A stretch of DNA of 64,000 nucleotides. Origin: Tragulus kanchil. Lineage: Eukaryota > Chordata > Mammalia > Artiodactyla > Tragulidae. The notes under the pieces are model-generated. The model did not search any database, was not told the DNA's origin, and saw only the letters and a list, made by a program, of their open reading frames with translations. Both the position numbers and the translations under genes were made by a program. Each line of letters begins with the position of its first letter. The stretch's first letter is position 1. The DNA is taken from positions 134,736,831-134,800,830 of the forward strand of contig JAIOJX010000002.1 in the NCBI GenBank assembly GCA_022376925.1. The letters run 5' to 3'. This document shows positions 12,897 to 25,596 of this stretch, in pieces.

Positions 12897-14872
12897 AGGG
12901 TTCAGGGAGTGTGGGGGTGCTTTATTCTCTACCTTTCTGTTAACTTAGTACCCTTATGAAACACTTAGAACCAGTGTCGAATGTTGGCGGTGGTAATGGG
13001 CGTCTTTGTCTTATTCCTGATGTTTAATGGGATTGCATTTGTCATTAACGTTGGTGCTGTTATTTCAGATGTCCTTTGCCCTGTGGAGAAAATTTCCTAT
13101 TATTTCTAGCTAATTGCAATGACCTTATGGTTTTGTCCTTTGACCTGTAACTATGATGAATATTTTAATGACAGATTTCTAAGGTTGAACCATCTTTGTA
13201 TTCTGGGTAGGACTCAGTATGTACTAGCCTTTTAGCAAAAGCTTGCTTCTATCTGCTAATGTTAATGTATTGCTTTGGTTTTTCCTATTGTAAGTAAAAG
13301 GGTTGGCATCATATCCTCAAGATCTAGATAGTTCTCTTATCTCCTTCCCTTGGCCATCTCTGTTACTGGTTTTTGAACTGACTCCTAATTAACTTCTTGC
13401 TGTTTCTCCAGACTGATGTCTTATTCTACCTCATCCTTCCTATTCTCAGTTGCATCTCAGACAGCTGACCTTCTGCTTCCTTTCCCTCCTAAGCCTCCTT
13501 TACCCAGGGGTTTCTTGGTGCGGGTGGAGCCTGGCTGTAATGCTCCTGTTTTTCCAGCCTTCTCTCTCTGGGCCATCTGAGCACTAATTGTGGGTGCTGC
13601 ATTGATAATGGGTATACGTTGATTTAAAGGGCAACTCTTTATCTTTTATTAATAGCTTTTTCTTAATGTTTTATGGGAGTATAGTTGCTTTATAATACTG
13701 TTACTAGTTTTTCAGTTCAGATCAGTTTAGTCGCTCCATTGTGTCCAATTTTTTGTGACCCCATGCAAAACCTTAAATGGGGTGGGTAACAGAAAGACGA
13801 GGGTGGGGAGGAAGAGAAATGTATTGGGGGTCAATGGATAGATTTGCAATGAAAGACTTGTAGCAGTGGGGCGCTAGAGTTAATGAACTGAAACATGGGA
13901 TGTTGCACAGGGCTGTGGGGTACATGAAATACGTGTAAGAAAGTCATGTGACTTCTGGATGATAAGCTCCAGGCAGGAGGTGACTGGGATGAGGCGGAAG
14001 CAGAGGGTTCAGGGAGTGTGGGGGTGCTTTATTCTCTACCTTTCTGTTAACTTAGTACCCTTATGAAACACTTAGAACCAGTGTCGAATGTTGGCGGTGG
14101 TAATGGGCGTCTTTGTCTTATTCCTGATGTTTAATGGGATTGCATTTGTCATTAACGTTGGTGCTGTTATTTCAGATGTCCTTTGCCCTGTGGAGAAAAT
14201 TTCCTATTATTTCTAGCTAATTGCAATGACCTTATGGTTTTGTCCTTTGACCTGTAACTATGATGAATATTTTAATGACAGATTTCTAAGGTTGAACCAT
14301 CTTTGTATTCTGGGTAGGACTCAGTATGTACTAGCCTTTTAGCAAAAGCTTGCTTCTATCTGCTAATGTTAATGTATTGCTTTGGTTTTTCCTATTGTAA
14401 GTAAAAGGGTTGGCATCATATCCTCAAGATCTAGATAGTTCTCTTATCTCCTTCCCTTGGCCATCTCTGTTACTGGTTTTTGAACTGACTCCTAATTAAC
14501 TTCTTGCTGTTTCTCCAGACTGATGTCTTATTCTACCTCATCCTTCCTATTCTCAGTTGCATCTCAGACAGCTGACCTTCTGCTTCCTTTCCCTCCTAAG
14601 CCTCCTTTACCCAGGGGTTTCTTGGTGCGGGTGGAGCCTGGCTGTAATGCTCCTGTTTTTCCAGCCTTCTCTCTCTGGGCCATCTGAGCACTAATTGTGG
14701 GTGCTGCATTGATAATGGGTATACGTTGATTTAAAGGGCAACTCTTTATCTTTTATTAATAGCTTTTTCTTAATGTTTTATGGGAGTATAGTTGCTTTAT
14801 AATACTGTTACTAGTTTTTCAGTTCAGATCAGTTTAGTCGCTCCATTGTGTCCAATTTTTTGTGACCCCATG
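12649..14872 (+). repeat. Tandem duplication 6: 12649-13765 and 13766-14872
   Basis: The offset is 1117 at the left edge and 1107 later. The first ~60 bases of the second copy have lost single bases and short runs (for example tgaacagagtaaagac became taacagaaagac). The breakpoint lies inside a BovB element whose first ~50 bp is therefore seen twice (13712 and 14821). Confidence 0.96.
12950..13320 (-). mobile_element. L1 ORF2 fragment, antisense
   Basis: The segments gggcgtctttgtcttattcc, aatgggattgcattt, aggttgaaccatctttgta and cttgcttctatc resemble the reversed L1 ORF2 3' region (the familiar gttgaaccatccttg stretch). It is diverged. The duplicate lies at about 14040-14400. Confidence 0.6.
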
Positions 14873-15418
14873 GATTGCAGCACACCAGGCTTCCCTGTCC
14901 TTTACCATCTCCTGGAGCTTGCTCAAACTCATGTCTGTTGACTCAGTGATGCCATCCATCCATCTTGTCCTCTGTTGTCCCCTTCTCCTTCTGCCTTCTA
15001 TTTCTCCTAATATCAGGCTCTTTTCCAGTGAACTGTCTCTTTGCATCAGGTGGCCAAAGTATTGGAGCTTCAGCTTTAGCATTAGTCCTTCTAATAAATA
15101 TTCAAGGTTGATTTCCTTTCGGATTGACTGATTTGATCTCCTTGCTGTCCAAGGGACTCTCAAGAGTCTTCTCCAACACCATAGTTCAAAGGCATCAATT
15201 CTTCAGCACTCAGCCTTCTTTATGGTCCAGCTCTCACATCCATACATGACTACTGGCAAAACCATAGCTTTCACTATATGAACTTTTGTCAGCAAAGTCA
15301 TGTCTCAGCTTTTTAATGGGCTGTCTAGGTTTGTCATGGCTTTTCTTCCAAGGAGCAAGCATCTTTTAATTTCATAGCTACAGTCACCATCCACGGTTAT
15401 TATGGAGGCCAAGAAAAT
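14818..15418 (-). mobile_element. BovB LINE 3' end inserted in an L1
   Basis: Reversed BovB runs from agttcagatcagtttagtcg to ttatggaggcc. On the - strand it holds a 109-codon open frame (14834-15163) containing RVPWTARRSNQS, LKLQYFGHLM and EGRRRRGQQRTRW, the C-terminal end of the BovB ORF2 protein. L1 3' sequence flanks it on both sides (14770-14817 and 15455-15600), so BovB is the younger insertion. Confidence 0.9.
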
Positions 15419-15454
15419 AAAGTCTGTAACTAGTTGCATTGTTTGCTTATCTTC

Positions 15455-16020
15455 TTAGTTTCTACTGCATAGCAAAATGAATCAGCTCTATATACACGTA
15501 TATCCCCATCCTTTTGGATTTCCCTGCTATTTAGGTCACCATGCTATACAGTAGAGTTCCCATGCTATACGATATGTTCCCATCAGTTGTCTATTTTTCT
15601 TTTTGAATTTAAGTTAAATGCATATAACATAAAAGTAATCATTCACCCTTTTAAAGTGTACAGTTTTGTGGCATGTACTGCGTAGACAGTGTTGGTCAAC
15701 CATCATGTCTATCTAGTTCCAAGGAATTTTGTCACCTATAAAGGAAATCCTATAACCTTTGAGTAGTAACTTCTCATTCCACCTACCACCCGCTCCTAGC
15801 AGCTGCTAGTCTGCTCTTTGGCTTTCCCTGGTCTGGATGTTTCCTATACATGGAATCATAGAATATGTGACTTTTGTGTTAGAGTATGCACATGTTCCCA
15901 GCGGCACTCTTCCCAATAGCCAAAAGGTGTGAATGGCCCAGATATTGATCAATGAAGGAATGGATGAAAAAACTTGATCTGTTTGTTCAAGCAGATCTTA
16001 TTCCACCATAAATGAAATAC
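15455..16020. mobile_element. Old L1-derived sequence upstream of exon 6
   Basis: The stretch ttggatttccctgctatttag is L1 3'-like, and 15610-15880 (cacccttttaaagtgtacag, ggaatcatagaat) resembles an old reversed L1M 3' UTR. The part from about 15890 (caatagccaaaaggtg, aatgaaatac) resembles L1 in the sense direction. Exact families need a repeat library. The duplicate is at 16572-17137. Confidence 0.55.
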
Positions 16021-16292
16021 AATGTGTATGAACCTAGAAAGCATTCAGCTAAAATGGAAGCCAGTCTTTCCTGTAGACTTCTTGGGAAACCAACTTAGAA
16101 AACTTACAGTTAATCTAGCAGAAGGGCAGTATCAGAGTCAGAAATTGATTTTAAACCAACGCAGAGCAGAGTCTGCCTCTTTTCAGTTTATCTCCCTTTG
16201 TGTGCTTCTTAGCTATAATGCTAATAAATAAAATTCCTGTTAAATAAACATGAGGCTGGCGACCTTTTCACAGGTTCTACAACCATTGCTGA

Positions 16293-16514
<222 letters not shown>

Positions 16515-17409
16515 TAAGTTCAAATGACTACAGCCCAGCCTGGGTGGTGATTGTAATTGTTTTTTATCTTCTTAGTTTCTACTGCATAGCAAAATGAATC
16601 AGCTCTATATACACGTATATCCCCATCCTTTTGGATTTCCCTGCTATTTAGGTCACCATGCTATACAGTAGAGTTCCCATGCTATACGATATGTTCCCAT
16701 CAGTTGTCTATTTTTCTTTTTGAATTTAAGTTAAATGCATATAACATAAAAGTAATCATTCACCCTTTTAAAGTGTACAGTTTTGTGGCATGTACTGCGT
16801 AGACAGTGTTGGTCAACCATCATGTCTATCTAGTTCCAAGGAATTTTGTCACCTATAAAGGAAATCCTATAACCTTTGAGTAGTAACTTCTCATTCCACC
16901 TACCACCCGCTCCTAGCAGCTGCTAGTCTGCTCTTTGGCTTTCCCTGGTCTGGATGTTTCCTATACATGGAATCATAGAATATGTGACTTTTGTGTTAGA
17001 GTATGCACATGTTCCCAGCGGCACTCTTCCCAATAGCCAAAAGGTGTGAATGGCCCAGATATTGATCAATGGAGGAATGGATGAAAAAACTTGATCTGTT
17101 TGTTCAAGCAGATCTTATTCCACCATAAATGAAATACAATGTGTATGAACCTAGAAAGCATTCAGCTAAAATGGAAGCCAGTCTTTCCTGTAGACTTCTT
17201 GGGAAACCAACTTAGAAAACTTACAGTTAATCTAGCAGAAGGGCAGTATCAGAGTCAGAAATTGATTTTAAACCAACGCAGAGCAGAGTCTGCCTCTTTT
17301 CAGTTTATCTCCCTTTGTGTGCTTCTTAGCTATAATGCTAATAAATAAAATTCCTGTTAAATAAACATGAGGCTGGCGACCTTTTCACAGGTTCTACAAC
17401 CATTGCTGA

Positions 17410-17631
<222 letters not shown>

Positions 17632-17699
17632 TAAGTTCAAATGACTACAGCCCAGCCTGGGTGGTGAGGTTGGGGTGTGCACCACTAGAGGTTTGGGAA

Positions 17700-17795
17700 G
17701 TCTTCTTCCAGCCCGTCTTTCCTTCCCTCCTTCCTGCCTCCTCCCTCCCTCCCCTTCTCCCTTCCTTCTTCCCTTCTTTCCTTCCTCTCCACCTG
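17700..17795 (+). repeat. CT-rich polypyrimidine tract
   Basis: The segment is almost pure C/T (ccttccctccttcctgcc and similar). It recurs at 18823-18918 by duplication 8. It lies about 70 bp after the exon 6 donor; such tracts can bind PTB-like splicing factors, but no function is shown. Confidence 0.8.
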
Positions 17796-18310
17796 CACTG
17801 TTGCATGGCAAGCCAAGTAAACATTGGAACTTTTCTTTTTTTAAAAATACAGTGCTGAGAATGTCTCTGGTGTGGGGGAGTAGAAAATACTTGATGTGTT
17901 GCTAGGTGAAGGCAAATTGTGGGAGTAGCTCTGGGTCTCAGCAAACATGGGACGCTGTCCATAGGGTGTGGGATGACCTTTCCTAGGGTGTGTGTGGATG
18001 ATGCTAGGGTTGCCGCCTGCTGGGAGCTCTCTGCCAGCGGCTGTGCAAGGTCTTCCCCAGCTAGCGCTCCAAGAATGTGGCCTCACTTTGTGATGGATCT
18101 GAGCCAACAAAGATCAGATACGCTAACCTATAGTTACTGAGCATACAGTGTGTATAACAAGCAGTGTATTGAGTGATCTAGCTTCCTTGGTCACTTCATC
18201 CCCATTTTACTCATGGGGCTTAAAGGGCTTAAAGAACAGGCCAATGGCCCACAATATGTGTGAGGTAGAGTGGGGTTCAGTGATAGACAGTCCAACTCCA
18301 GGGAAAAGTT

Positions 18311-18478
18311 AAGGTGTTAGTCGCTCAGTTGTGTCCAACTGTTTGTAACCCCGTGGATTGTAGCCCACCAGGCTCCTCTGTTCATGGAATCTCCCAGGCA
18401 GGAATACTGGAGGGGGTTGCCATTTCCTTCTTCAGGGGGTTCTCCTTTCCCAGAGATGTCTCCAGCATTGTAGGCGGA
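18311..18478 (-). mobile_element. Bov-tA SINE, cut by duplication junction
   Basis: Reversed Bov-tA (ttagtcgctcagttgtgtcc to ttgtaggcgga) breaks off at 18478 where exon-bearing sequence restarts. The intact version is at 19434-19642. Confidence 0.9.
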
Positions 18479-18532
18479 GTTAAATAAACATGAGGCTGGC
18501 GACCTTTTCACAGGTTCTACAACCATTGCTGA

Positions 18533-18754
<222 letters not shown>

Positions 18755-19433
18755 TAAGTTCAAATGACTACAGCCCAGCCTGGGTGGTGAGGTTGGGGTG
18801 TGCACCACTAGAGGTTTGGGAAGTCTTCTTCCAGCCCGTCTTTCCTTCCCTCCTTCCTGCCTCCTCCCTCCCTCCCCTTCTCCCTTCCTTCTTCCCTTCT
18901 TTCCTTCCTCTCCACCTGCACTGTTGCATGGCAAGCCAAGTAAACATTGGAACTTTTCTTTTTTTAAAAATACAGTGCTGAGAATGTCTCTGGTGTGGGG
19001 GAGTAGAAAATACTTGATGTGTTGCTAGGTGAAGGCAAATTGTGGGAGTAGCTCTGGGTCTCAGCAAACATGGGACGCTGTCCATAGGGTGTGGGATGAC
19101 CTTTCCTAGGGTGTGTGTGGATGATGCTAGGGTTGCCGCCTGCTGGGAGCTCTCTGCCAGCGGCTGTGCAAGGTCTTCCCCAGCTAGCGCTCCAAGAATG
19201 TGGCCTCACTTTGTGATGGATCTGAGCCAACAAAGATCAGATACGCTAACCTATAGTTACTGAGCATACAGTGTGTATAACAAGCAGTGTATTGAGTGAT
19301 CTAGCTTCCTTGGTCACTTCATCCCCATTTTACTCATGGGGCTTAAAGGGCTTAAAGAACAGGCCAATGGCCCACAATATGTGTGAGGTAGAGTGGGGTT
19401 CAGTGATAGACAGTCCAACTCCAGGGAAAAGTT

Positions 19434-19642
19434 AAGGTGTTAGTCGCTCAGTTGTGTCCAACTGTTTGTAACCCCGTGGATTGTAGCCCACCAGGCTCCT
19501 CTGTTCATGGAATCTCCCAGGCAGGAATACTGGAGGGGGTTGCCATTTCCTTCTTCAGGGGGTTCTCCTTTCCCAGAGATCAAACCCAGGTCTCCAGCAT
19601 TGTAGGCGGATTCTTTACCGTCTGAGTCACCAGGGAAGCCCT
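19434..19642 (-). mobile_element. Bov-tA SINE
   Basis: This is a full-length reversed element. The + strand begins gtgttagtcgctcagttgtg and ends gagtcaccagggaagccc, the complement of the tRNA-Glu-derived head with its B box (gatcaaacccaggt reversed). Confidence 0.92.
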
Positions 19643-19759
19643 CCAACTCCAGAGACAGTGGGCGAAAAGCATGACTCCTTGTGGTGCCTCGTTTCCTCCT
19701 TCCCATCTCAGAGCAAAATTGAGGGCCCATCTCAGCCTCCATCAAGAACATGCTCTAGG

Positions 19760-20052
19760 GGCTTCCCTGGTGGTCCAGTGGGTAAGGACACCGCCTTGCA
19801 GTGCAAGGGGCACCGGTTCCATTCTTGGCCTGGGAAGATCCCACGTGCCGCACAGCAGCTGGACCCATGTGTCCAGTTACCGAGACAGAGCTCTGGAGCA
19901 CACGCGCCCAGAGCCGGTGCTCTGCTGCAACAGAGGCCACCGTGATGGGAGGCCCACAGGGGCCAAGAACAAAGATGGATGAAAATAGACAAATGAAAGA
20001 CCAATAGAAGTGGCCCGCCTGCCCCATCCCTCCCCACCCCCACCCCCCAAAA
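19760..20052 (+). mobile_element. CHR-type SINE, first of two at one target site
   Basis: It starts gcttccctggtggtccagtg and ends after ccaatagaagtggcccgcc with a C/A-rich tail. The target-site duplication is aagaacatgctctagg at 19744 and aagaatatgctctagg at 20053. A second SINE follows directly. Confidence 0.9.
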
Positions 20053-20068
20053 AAGAATATGCTCTAGG

Positions 20069-20420
20069 TGCTTCCCTGGTAGCTCAGTGATGAAGAGTTC
20101 ACCTGCCAATGCAGGAGACACAGGTTCAATCCCTGATCTGGGAAGATGCCCCATGCTGCGGAGCAACTAAGCCCGTGAGCTACAACTATGGAGCCTGTGC
20201 TCTAGAGTCTTGGAGCCACAACTATTGAGCCCATGGGCCACAGCTACTGAAGCCCGTGTGCCCTAGAGCCTGAGTTCCACAATAAGAGAAGTCACCACAA
20301 GAAGCCTCTCACCTCAACTAGAGAGTAGCCCCTAATTCATGCAACTAGAGAAGAGCCTGCAGCAGCAGTGAAAACCCAGAATAGCCAAAAATAAATAAAC
20401 AAATAAAATGAAAAAAATAA
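20069..20420 (+). mobile_element. CHR-type SINE, second at the same target site
   Basis: It starts tgcttccctggtagctcag, continues through the body with gagcccatgggccacagc, and has a tail of aaataaataaac units. It is followed at 20422 by gaacatgctctagg, a third copy of the target site of the preceding SINE. Confidence 0.9.
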
Positions 20421-20849
20421 TGAACATGCTCTAGGACAATTTCCTTAGACTGGCCCCAGCAGATGAATAGAGCAAGGCTCCATATATTCCTCCATACATT
20501 TCCTCAACCTCATCGTCAACCTGCATGTGTGCAAACATTCACACGGTTGCATGACTGGTGTTTGTAACTCTTAGGGTAACTGTGTTAATAGGATTTGATG
20601 AATATCATGAATCCTGGACATAAAGCAGCGCATGTGATTAGAACTGCTCCTGTCAGAGCTGGCCTGGCTTCTCCACCTGTTTAAGCCACAGGCTGTAAAA
20701 CTGAAAAGCTCTGCCTCCCTGGGGAGCTGCCTGGGCTGGAAACTCAATCTGTTTCTTGCAACAGCTTGTAATATTTGAAAATTCCTACCTCTGGGCTTTG
20801 TCCTCTTGTACCTTTCATCTGCTTGAGGAATCACTCTAGCCTCCACTGA

Positions 20850-21026
<177 letters not shown>

Positions 21027-21293
21027 TAAGGAGACTCTTGAGAGCCGCCGTGCAACTTGGTCCTTCGAAACATGGGATCCAGGATGTTTCCCTTGTTCTC
21101 CCATGTGTGAAAGATGAAAGCAGACTCCCACGTGGAAAATGGGAGATAGGCTGTGCCTCCTTTATAAGGTCTTATTTGGTCCTCCAGCAAAAAGAAATAG
21201 TTGTCACTACTTCCAAAATCAGCACATTTCCCATAGAAGTCTGGGCCTACAGGGCAACCAAGGAGAGCAGTTGAGTCGTTAGTTCTCCCAGGT

Positions 21294-21507
21294 TGTGGTG
21301 GTAGTGATTTAGTCGCTAAGTTTGTCTGACTCTGTGACTCCACGGACTGTAGCCCACCAGGCTCCTCTGCCCATGGAATTCTCCAGGCAGGAATACTGGA
21401 GTGGATTGCCATGCCCTCCTCCAGGGCATCTTCCAGACCCAGGGATAAAACTCAGGTCTCCTACACTGTAGGCAGATTCTTTACCAACTGAGCTACCAGG
21501 AAAGCCC
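21294..21507 (-). mobile_element. Bov-tA SINE
   Basis: This is a full-length reversed copy starting about 270 bp downstream of exon 7. The + strand runs from gtggtagtgatttagtcgc to gagctaccaggaaagccc. Confidence 0.9.
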
Positions 21508-21727
21508 ATTGGCCACAGTCCTAATCGTCCCTATTGTTTTATATCAGCCCCTCTTTATACAGTTATGTGTATATCACAAGAGTTAAAAACATAATTCTCA
21601 TAAAACAGATAATAAGCTTTTGTTAAATTTTTCCTTAGCTCATGAGCGAGGAAGCTGGGAAGATGAATGTGTGATTCCAGAGATATGAGAAGCCAACATG
21701 TGTATGTCTGTAGACGGAATTTTGTCT

Positions 21728-21927
21728 GGCTTCCCTGGTGGCTCAGATGGTAAAGAATCTGCCTGCAATGTGGGGGACCCTGGTTTGATCCCTGGGTTGG
21801 AAAGATCCACTGGAGAAGGGAATGGTTACCCACTCCAATGTTCTTGCCTGGAGAATTCCACCAAACAGCGGGGCCTGGCTGGTTACACTCCATCGGATCA
21901 CGAGCAGTTGGACACCCCTGAGGGATT
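21728..21927 (+). mobile_element. Bov-tA SINE
   Basis: The element is in sense orientation: ggcttccctggtggctcag, B box ggtttgatccctggg, then the BovA part through ggttacactccatcgg. The duplicate at 22840-23037 belongs to duplication 9. Confidence 0.92.
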
Positions 21928-22424
21928 AACACTCTGCCTTACACTTTCAAACAAAGGAATGCTGAAATAACTTGGCTGAGTTAGACGTCACACTGACTGC
22001 TAAACAGGGCAGCAGGGAGGTTATCTTATCTACCAGACTGAAGAACAAAATCTCATCTCAGGTTTCTAAACGTTGACATCTGTCTTTGCAGACTTGGGAG
22101 ACCATCTGTACCCTGCTGGATGGTGAATAATAAATAATAGGACCAGGAGGAAGGAAATAACTAATTAGAAAATGCTCAGTCATGACATGAAAAGGTCACA
22201 CCGTCATCCTTTTGCCTTTTCCGCAAGTTTTGGATAATATTTCTTGACATATGGATGATTTGGCTTTGCAGGCTTTGAGTGTCGCTCCTCACAGATTGCT
22301 TGTTCCTTCCACTTTAAATCAAGTGTAAGGAGGTTAAACCGAAAGAATGCATGATCCCCGGGGGGTATAAATGAGACAGGAGAGAACATAATAATAATAA
22401 TTATGATAACAATAGATGCTGCTT

Positions 22425-22520
22425 ATTGACTGTTACTAGATGCTAGGCACGGGGCTGATCTCTTCCCAGGTGTCCTGAAGTCACACATGGATACAGCGTT
22501 AGTCAGATGTGTGGAAAAAA
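22425..22520 (-). mobile_element. MIR fragment
   Basis: The text ttattgactgttactagatgctaggcacgg resembles the reversed MIR core and 3' end in overall order (the phrase is quoted in parts: ttattgactg, tgctaggcacgg). It is short and old. The duplicate is at about 23534-23630. Confidence 0.5.
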
Positions 22521-23699
22521 ATACAGCTGCTTAATTTTCTATAATAGACCTAGACTTTCTTATGCGTTATTTTTTTCTTTTGCCGTTTTTTAGATTTTGC
22601 TTTAACAGAGTTTTGTTATTTACAGATATGTATAATCCCAGATTTGTCATATGTATATCCCATCCCCCATCCAACCCCTCCAGGTCATCAAATAGCCCCA
22701 TGTAAGATCCCTTAAAAGATAATAAGCTTTTGTTAAATTTTTCCTTAGCTCATGAGCGAGGAAGCTGGGAAGATGAATGTGTGATTCCAGAGATATGAGA
22801 AGCCAACATGTGTATGTCTGTAGACGGAATTTTGTCTGGCTTCCTGGTGGCTCAGATGGTAAAGAATCTGCCTGCAATGTGGGGGACCCTGGTTTGATCC
22901 CTGGGTTGGAAAGATCCACTGGAGAAGGGAATGGTTACCCACTCCAATGTTCTTGCCTGGAGAATTCCACCAAACAGCGGGGCCTGGCTGGTTACACTCC
23001 ATCGGATCACGAGCAGTTGGACACCCCTGAGGGATTAACACTCTGCCTTACACTTTCAAACAAAGGAATGCTGAAATAACTTGGCTGAGTTAGACGTCAC
23101 ACTGACTGCTAAACAGGGCAGCAGGGAGGTTATCTTATCTACCAGACTGAAGAACAAAATCTCATCTCAGGTTTCTAAACGTTGACATCTGTCTTTGCAG
23201 ACTTGGGAGACCATCTGTACCCTGCTGGATGGTGAATAATAAATAATAGGACCAGGAGGAAGGAAATAACTAATTAGAAAATGCTCAGTCATGACATGAA
23301 AAGGTCACACCGTCATCCTTTTGCCTTTTCCGCAAGTTTTGGATAATATTTCTTGACATATGGATGATTTGGCTTTGCAGGCTTTGAGTGTCGCTCCTCA
23401 CAGATTGCTTGTTCCTTCCACTTTAAATCAAGTGTAAGGAGGTTAAACCGAAAGAATGCATGATCCCCGGGGGGTATAAATGAGACAGGAGAGAACATAA
23501 TAATAATAATTATGATAACAATAGATGCTGCTTATTGACTGTTACTAGATGCTAGGCACGGGGCTGATCTCTTCCCAGGTGTCCTGAAGTCACACATGGA
23601 TACAGCGTTAGTCAGATGTGTGGAAAAAAATACAGCTGCTTAATTTTCTATAATAGACCTAGACTTTCTTATGCGTTATTTTTTTCTTTTGCCGTTTTT

Positions 23700-24240
23700 T
23701 AGATTTTGCTTTAACAGAGTTTTGTTATTTACAGATATGTATAATCCCAGATTTGTCATATGTATATCCCATCCCCCATCCAACCCCTCCAGGTCATCAA
23801 ATAGCCCCCATGTAAGATCCCTTAACCCACAGTGCATTGACAATAGTTAATCTCTTTTACATATTATAGTATAGGGCTCCATGTTACTCTTTCCATATCT
23901 CTCACCCACTCTTCCCTCTCCCCAATGTCCATGAGTCTGTTCTCTATGACTGTTTTTCCATCGATGCTCTGCATCTGTATTTATAAGTACAGTCTTACTA
24001 GATTCTATATATATGTGTTAGTATACTATACTTGTCTTTCTCTTTTTGACTGACTTCACTTTAAAAGGTTCTAGATTTATCCATCTCATAAGGACTGAAT
24101 CTTCTGCATTTTCTTTTTGCGACTGAGAAGCACGCCATTGTATGTATGTACCAGGGCTTCTTTATCCATTTGTTCGTCTATGGACATCTAGGTTACTTCC
24201 ATGTTCTAACTACCATGTAGAGTGCTGCAATGAACACCTT
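23700..24240 (-). mobile_element. L1 LINE 3' end, antisense
   Basis: The segments ccatgagtctgttctctatg, tagtatactatacttgtc, gaagcacgccattgtatg and agtgctgcaatgaacacc follow the order of a reversed L1 3' region. The start, about 22590-22715, is also seen in the first copy of duplication 9. Confidence 0.7.
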
Positions 24241-25375
24241 ACATAGTGTTGTGACCTCATGGTGGCCGAGGAGAAGGGGACATTCACTGCACATGATGGC
24301 TTCTGGGCTTCATTGCTGCAGGGTGAGCCACCTGGGGGCCTGATCCAGCGCCCGCAGGGGCAGGATGAGTCCCACCCCAAACCGCCCAGCCGTGGGGCAG
24401 CCTTCTGGCTTTGTGCTGAAGTCCCAGGTCCTGGGCTGTTGCCTCTGGTTGTGAGGTTCCCTTCATAGCGTCTGTCCTTTTTGTCCCACCCCATAGGCCA
24501 TGGGCAGGCACTGCCCTGCTCAGCGCTTCCATTACTTTTCATTTCTCCTGTATGGAGATCCAGGAGTGTGGTCTCAGATCCTTCTGTCTTCCCCCCTGTA
24601 GCTGCTGCAGCAGTGCTGTGGCCCTCTGTGCAGATCTCAGCCCAGGGCTCCAGGGAGTGGGGACCAAGCCTTCTGCTCTCACCCCGTCCTCCTCATTTTC
24701 CTTCCTGGGGTTCTCCAGGCCCCTAAGGGCCACATCCTTCTTCCTGGGCCAGCACCTGCTGTATCTGCCGCCCTGAAGCAAACAGCAGCATGGAGGGAGG
24801 ACACCGTGGCTTGATATTAAGGGACAGGCCACCGGGAGTAAGTCCAAATAGGACTGCATTTGCACGTCCATCAGCCTTTCGCTCTCCCAGCAGTTCTGGG
24901 TGGAACACGGTTCCCTGGATCTAGTTGGGCCACGGGTGAGGCACACGCAGCACAGACGTGACAGGGCTGGAGTTCAGGTCCAGACTCTGTGATGCCTACG
25001 CTTGAGCAGGTACACGCCCCATTCTCCCTCCTGGTACGGCGGAGGTCTAGAAGGCAGCCTGGGAGCCCGGCTCTTTGGATGGGTTGGATGCCTTATAGAT
25101 GCTTCACCACCTGGACCACAGTCTTCTCAGCGGGTATGAGTCCATTCGTCAGAAATAATTATAACAACCTGTTGCCAGCCCCCATCTACCTCTTGGGAGA
25201 GTTGTGAAGTCAATGAAAGAAGAGTAGGGAGGGCACATCTGCAAAATATAAACCCTCTTCAGATTCTGCAGATACAAGTCCTCTTCCAATTTAAGGCCAA
25301 GACATCTATGGTGCTGACTTACCTTCAGATGTACCAAATGCTAGAAATTTGGGTTCTTGACACAAGAATTCTTGT
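24241..25375. other. Intronic sequence without recognised features
   Basis: This moderately GC-rich stretch shows no repeat family I recognise and no splice-flanked coding potential. Overlapping open frames up to 135 codons occur on both strands, but their composition and lack of any recognisable family argue against genes. Confidence 0.5.
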
Positions 25376-25399
25376 TTTTTTTTAATGGATATATTTTTA

Positions 25400-25596
25400 A
25401 AAATCATTTCTTTGGCTGCATCGAGTCTTAGCTGCATCATGCGGGATTTCTCTTGTGGCACATGCACTCTCTAGTTGTGGTGCATGGGCTGAGGGGCTCC
25501 ACGGCCTGTGGGATCTTAGTTCTTTGACGAAGGATCGAACCCAGAACCCACGTCCCGTGCACTGCAAAGTGGATTCTTAGCCACCAGGGAAGTCCA
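25400..25596 (-). mobile_element. CHR-type SINE, diverged
   Basis: On the + strand: ttggctgcatcgagtctta, gcatgggctgaggggctcc, and an end at gccaccagggaagtcc. It is an older member of the CHR/tRNA-Glu SINE group. Confidence 0.78.

Larger units (their letters stand above)
21604..23825 (+). repeat. Tandem duplication 9: 21604-22715 and 22716-23825
   Basis: The offset is about 1110. It carries a Bov-tA SINE (21725 / 22837) and a MIR-like piece. The SINE in the second copy lacks one C of cttccctgg. The L1-like sequence at the right edge continues only after the second copy. Confidence 0.95.

Noticed and set aside
14834..15163. A 109-codon protein on the - strand as a host gene
   Set aside because: It is the C-terminal end of the BovB ORF2 protein in a 5'-truncated element.
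21728..21780. tRNA-like A and B boxes as tRNA genes
   Set aside because: They are heads of Bov-tA and CHR SINEs, which derive from tRNA-Glu. None has an intact tRNA body.
24241..25375. Overlapping frames on both strands (up to 135 codons) as a nested gene
   Set aside because: There is no recognisable domain and no promoter or polyadenylation context, and similar length frames occur on the opposite strand.
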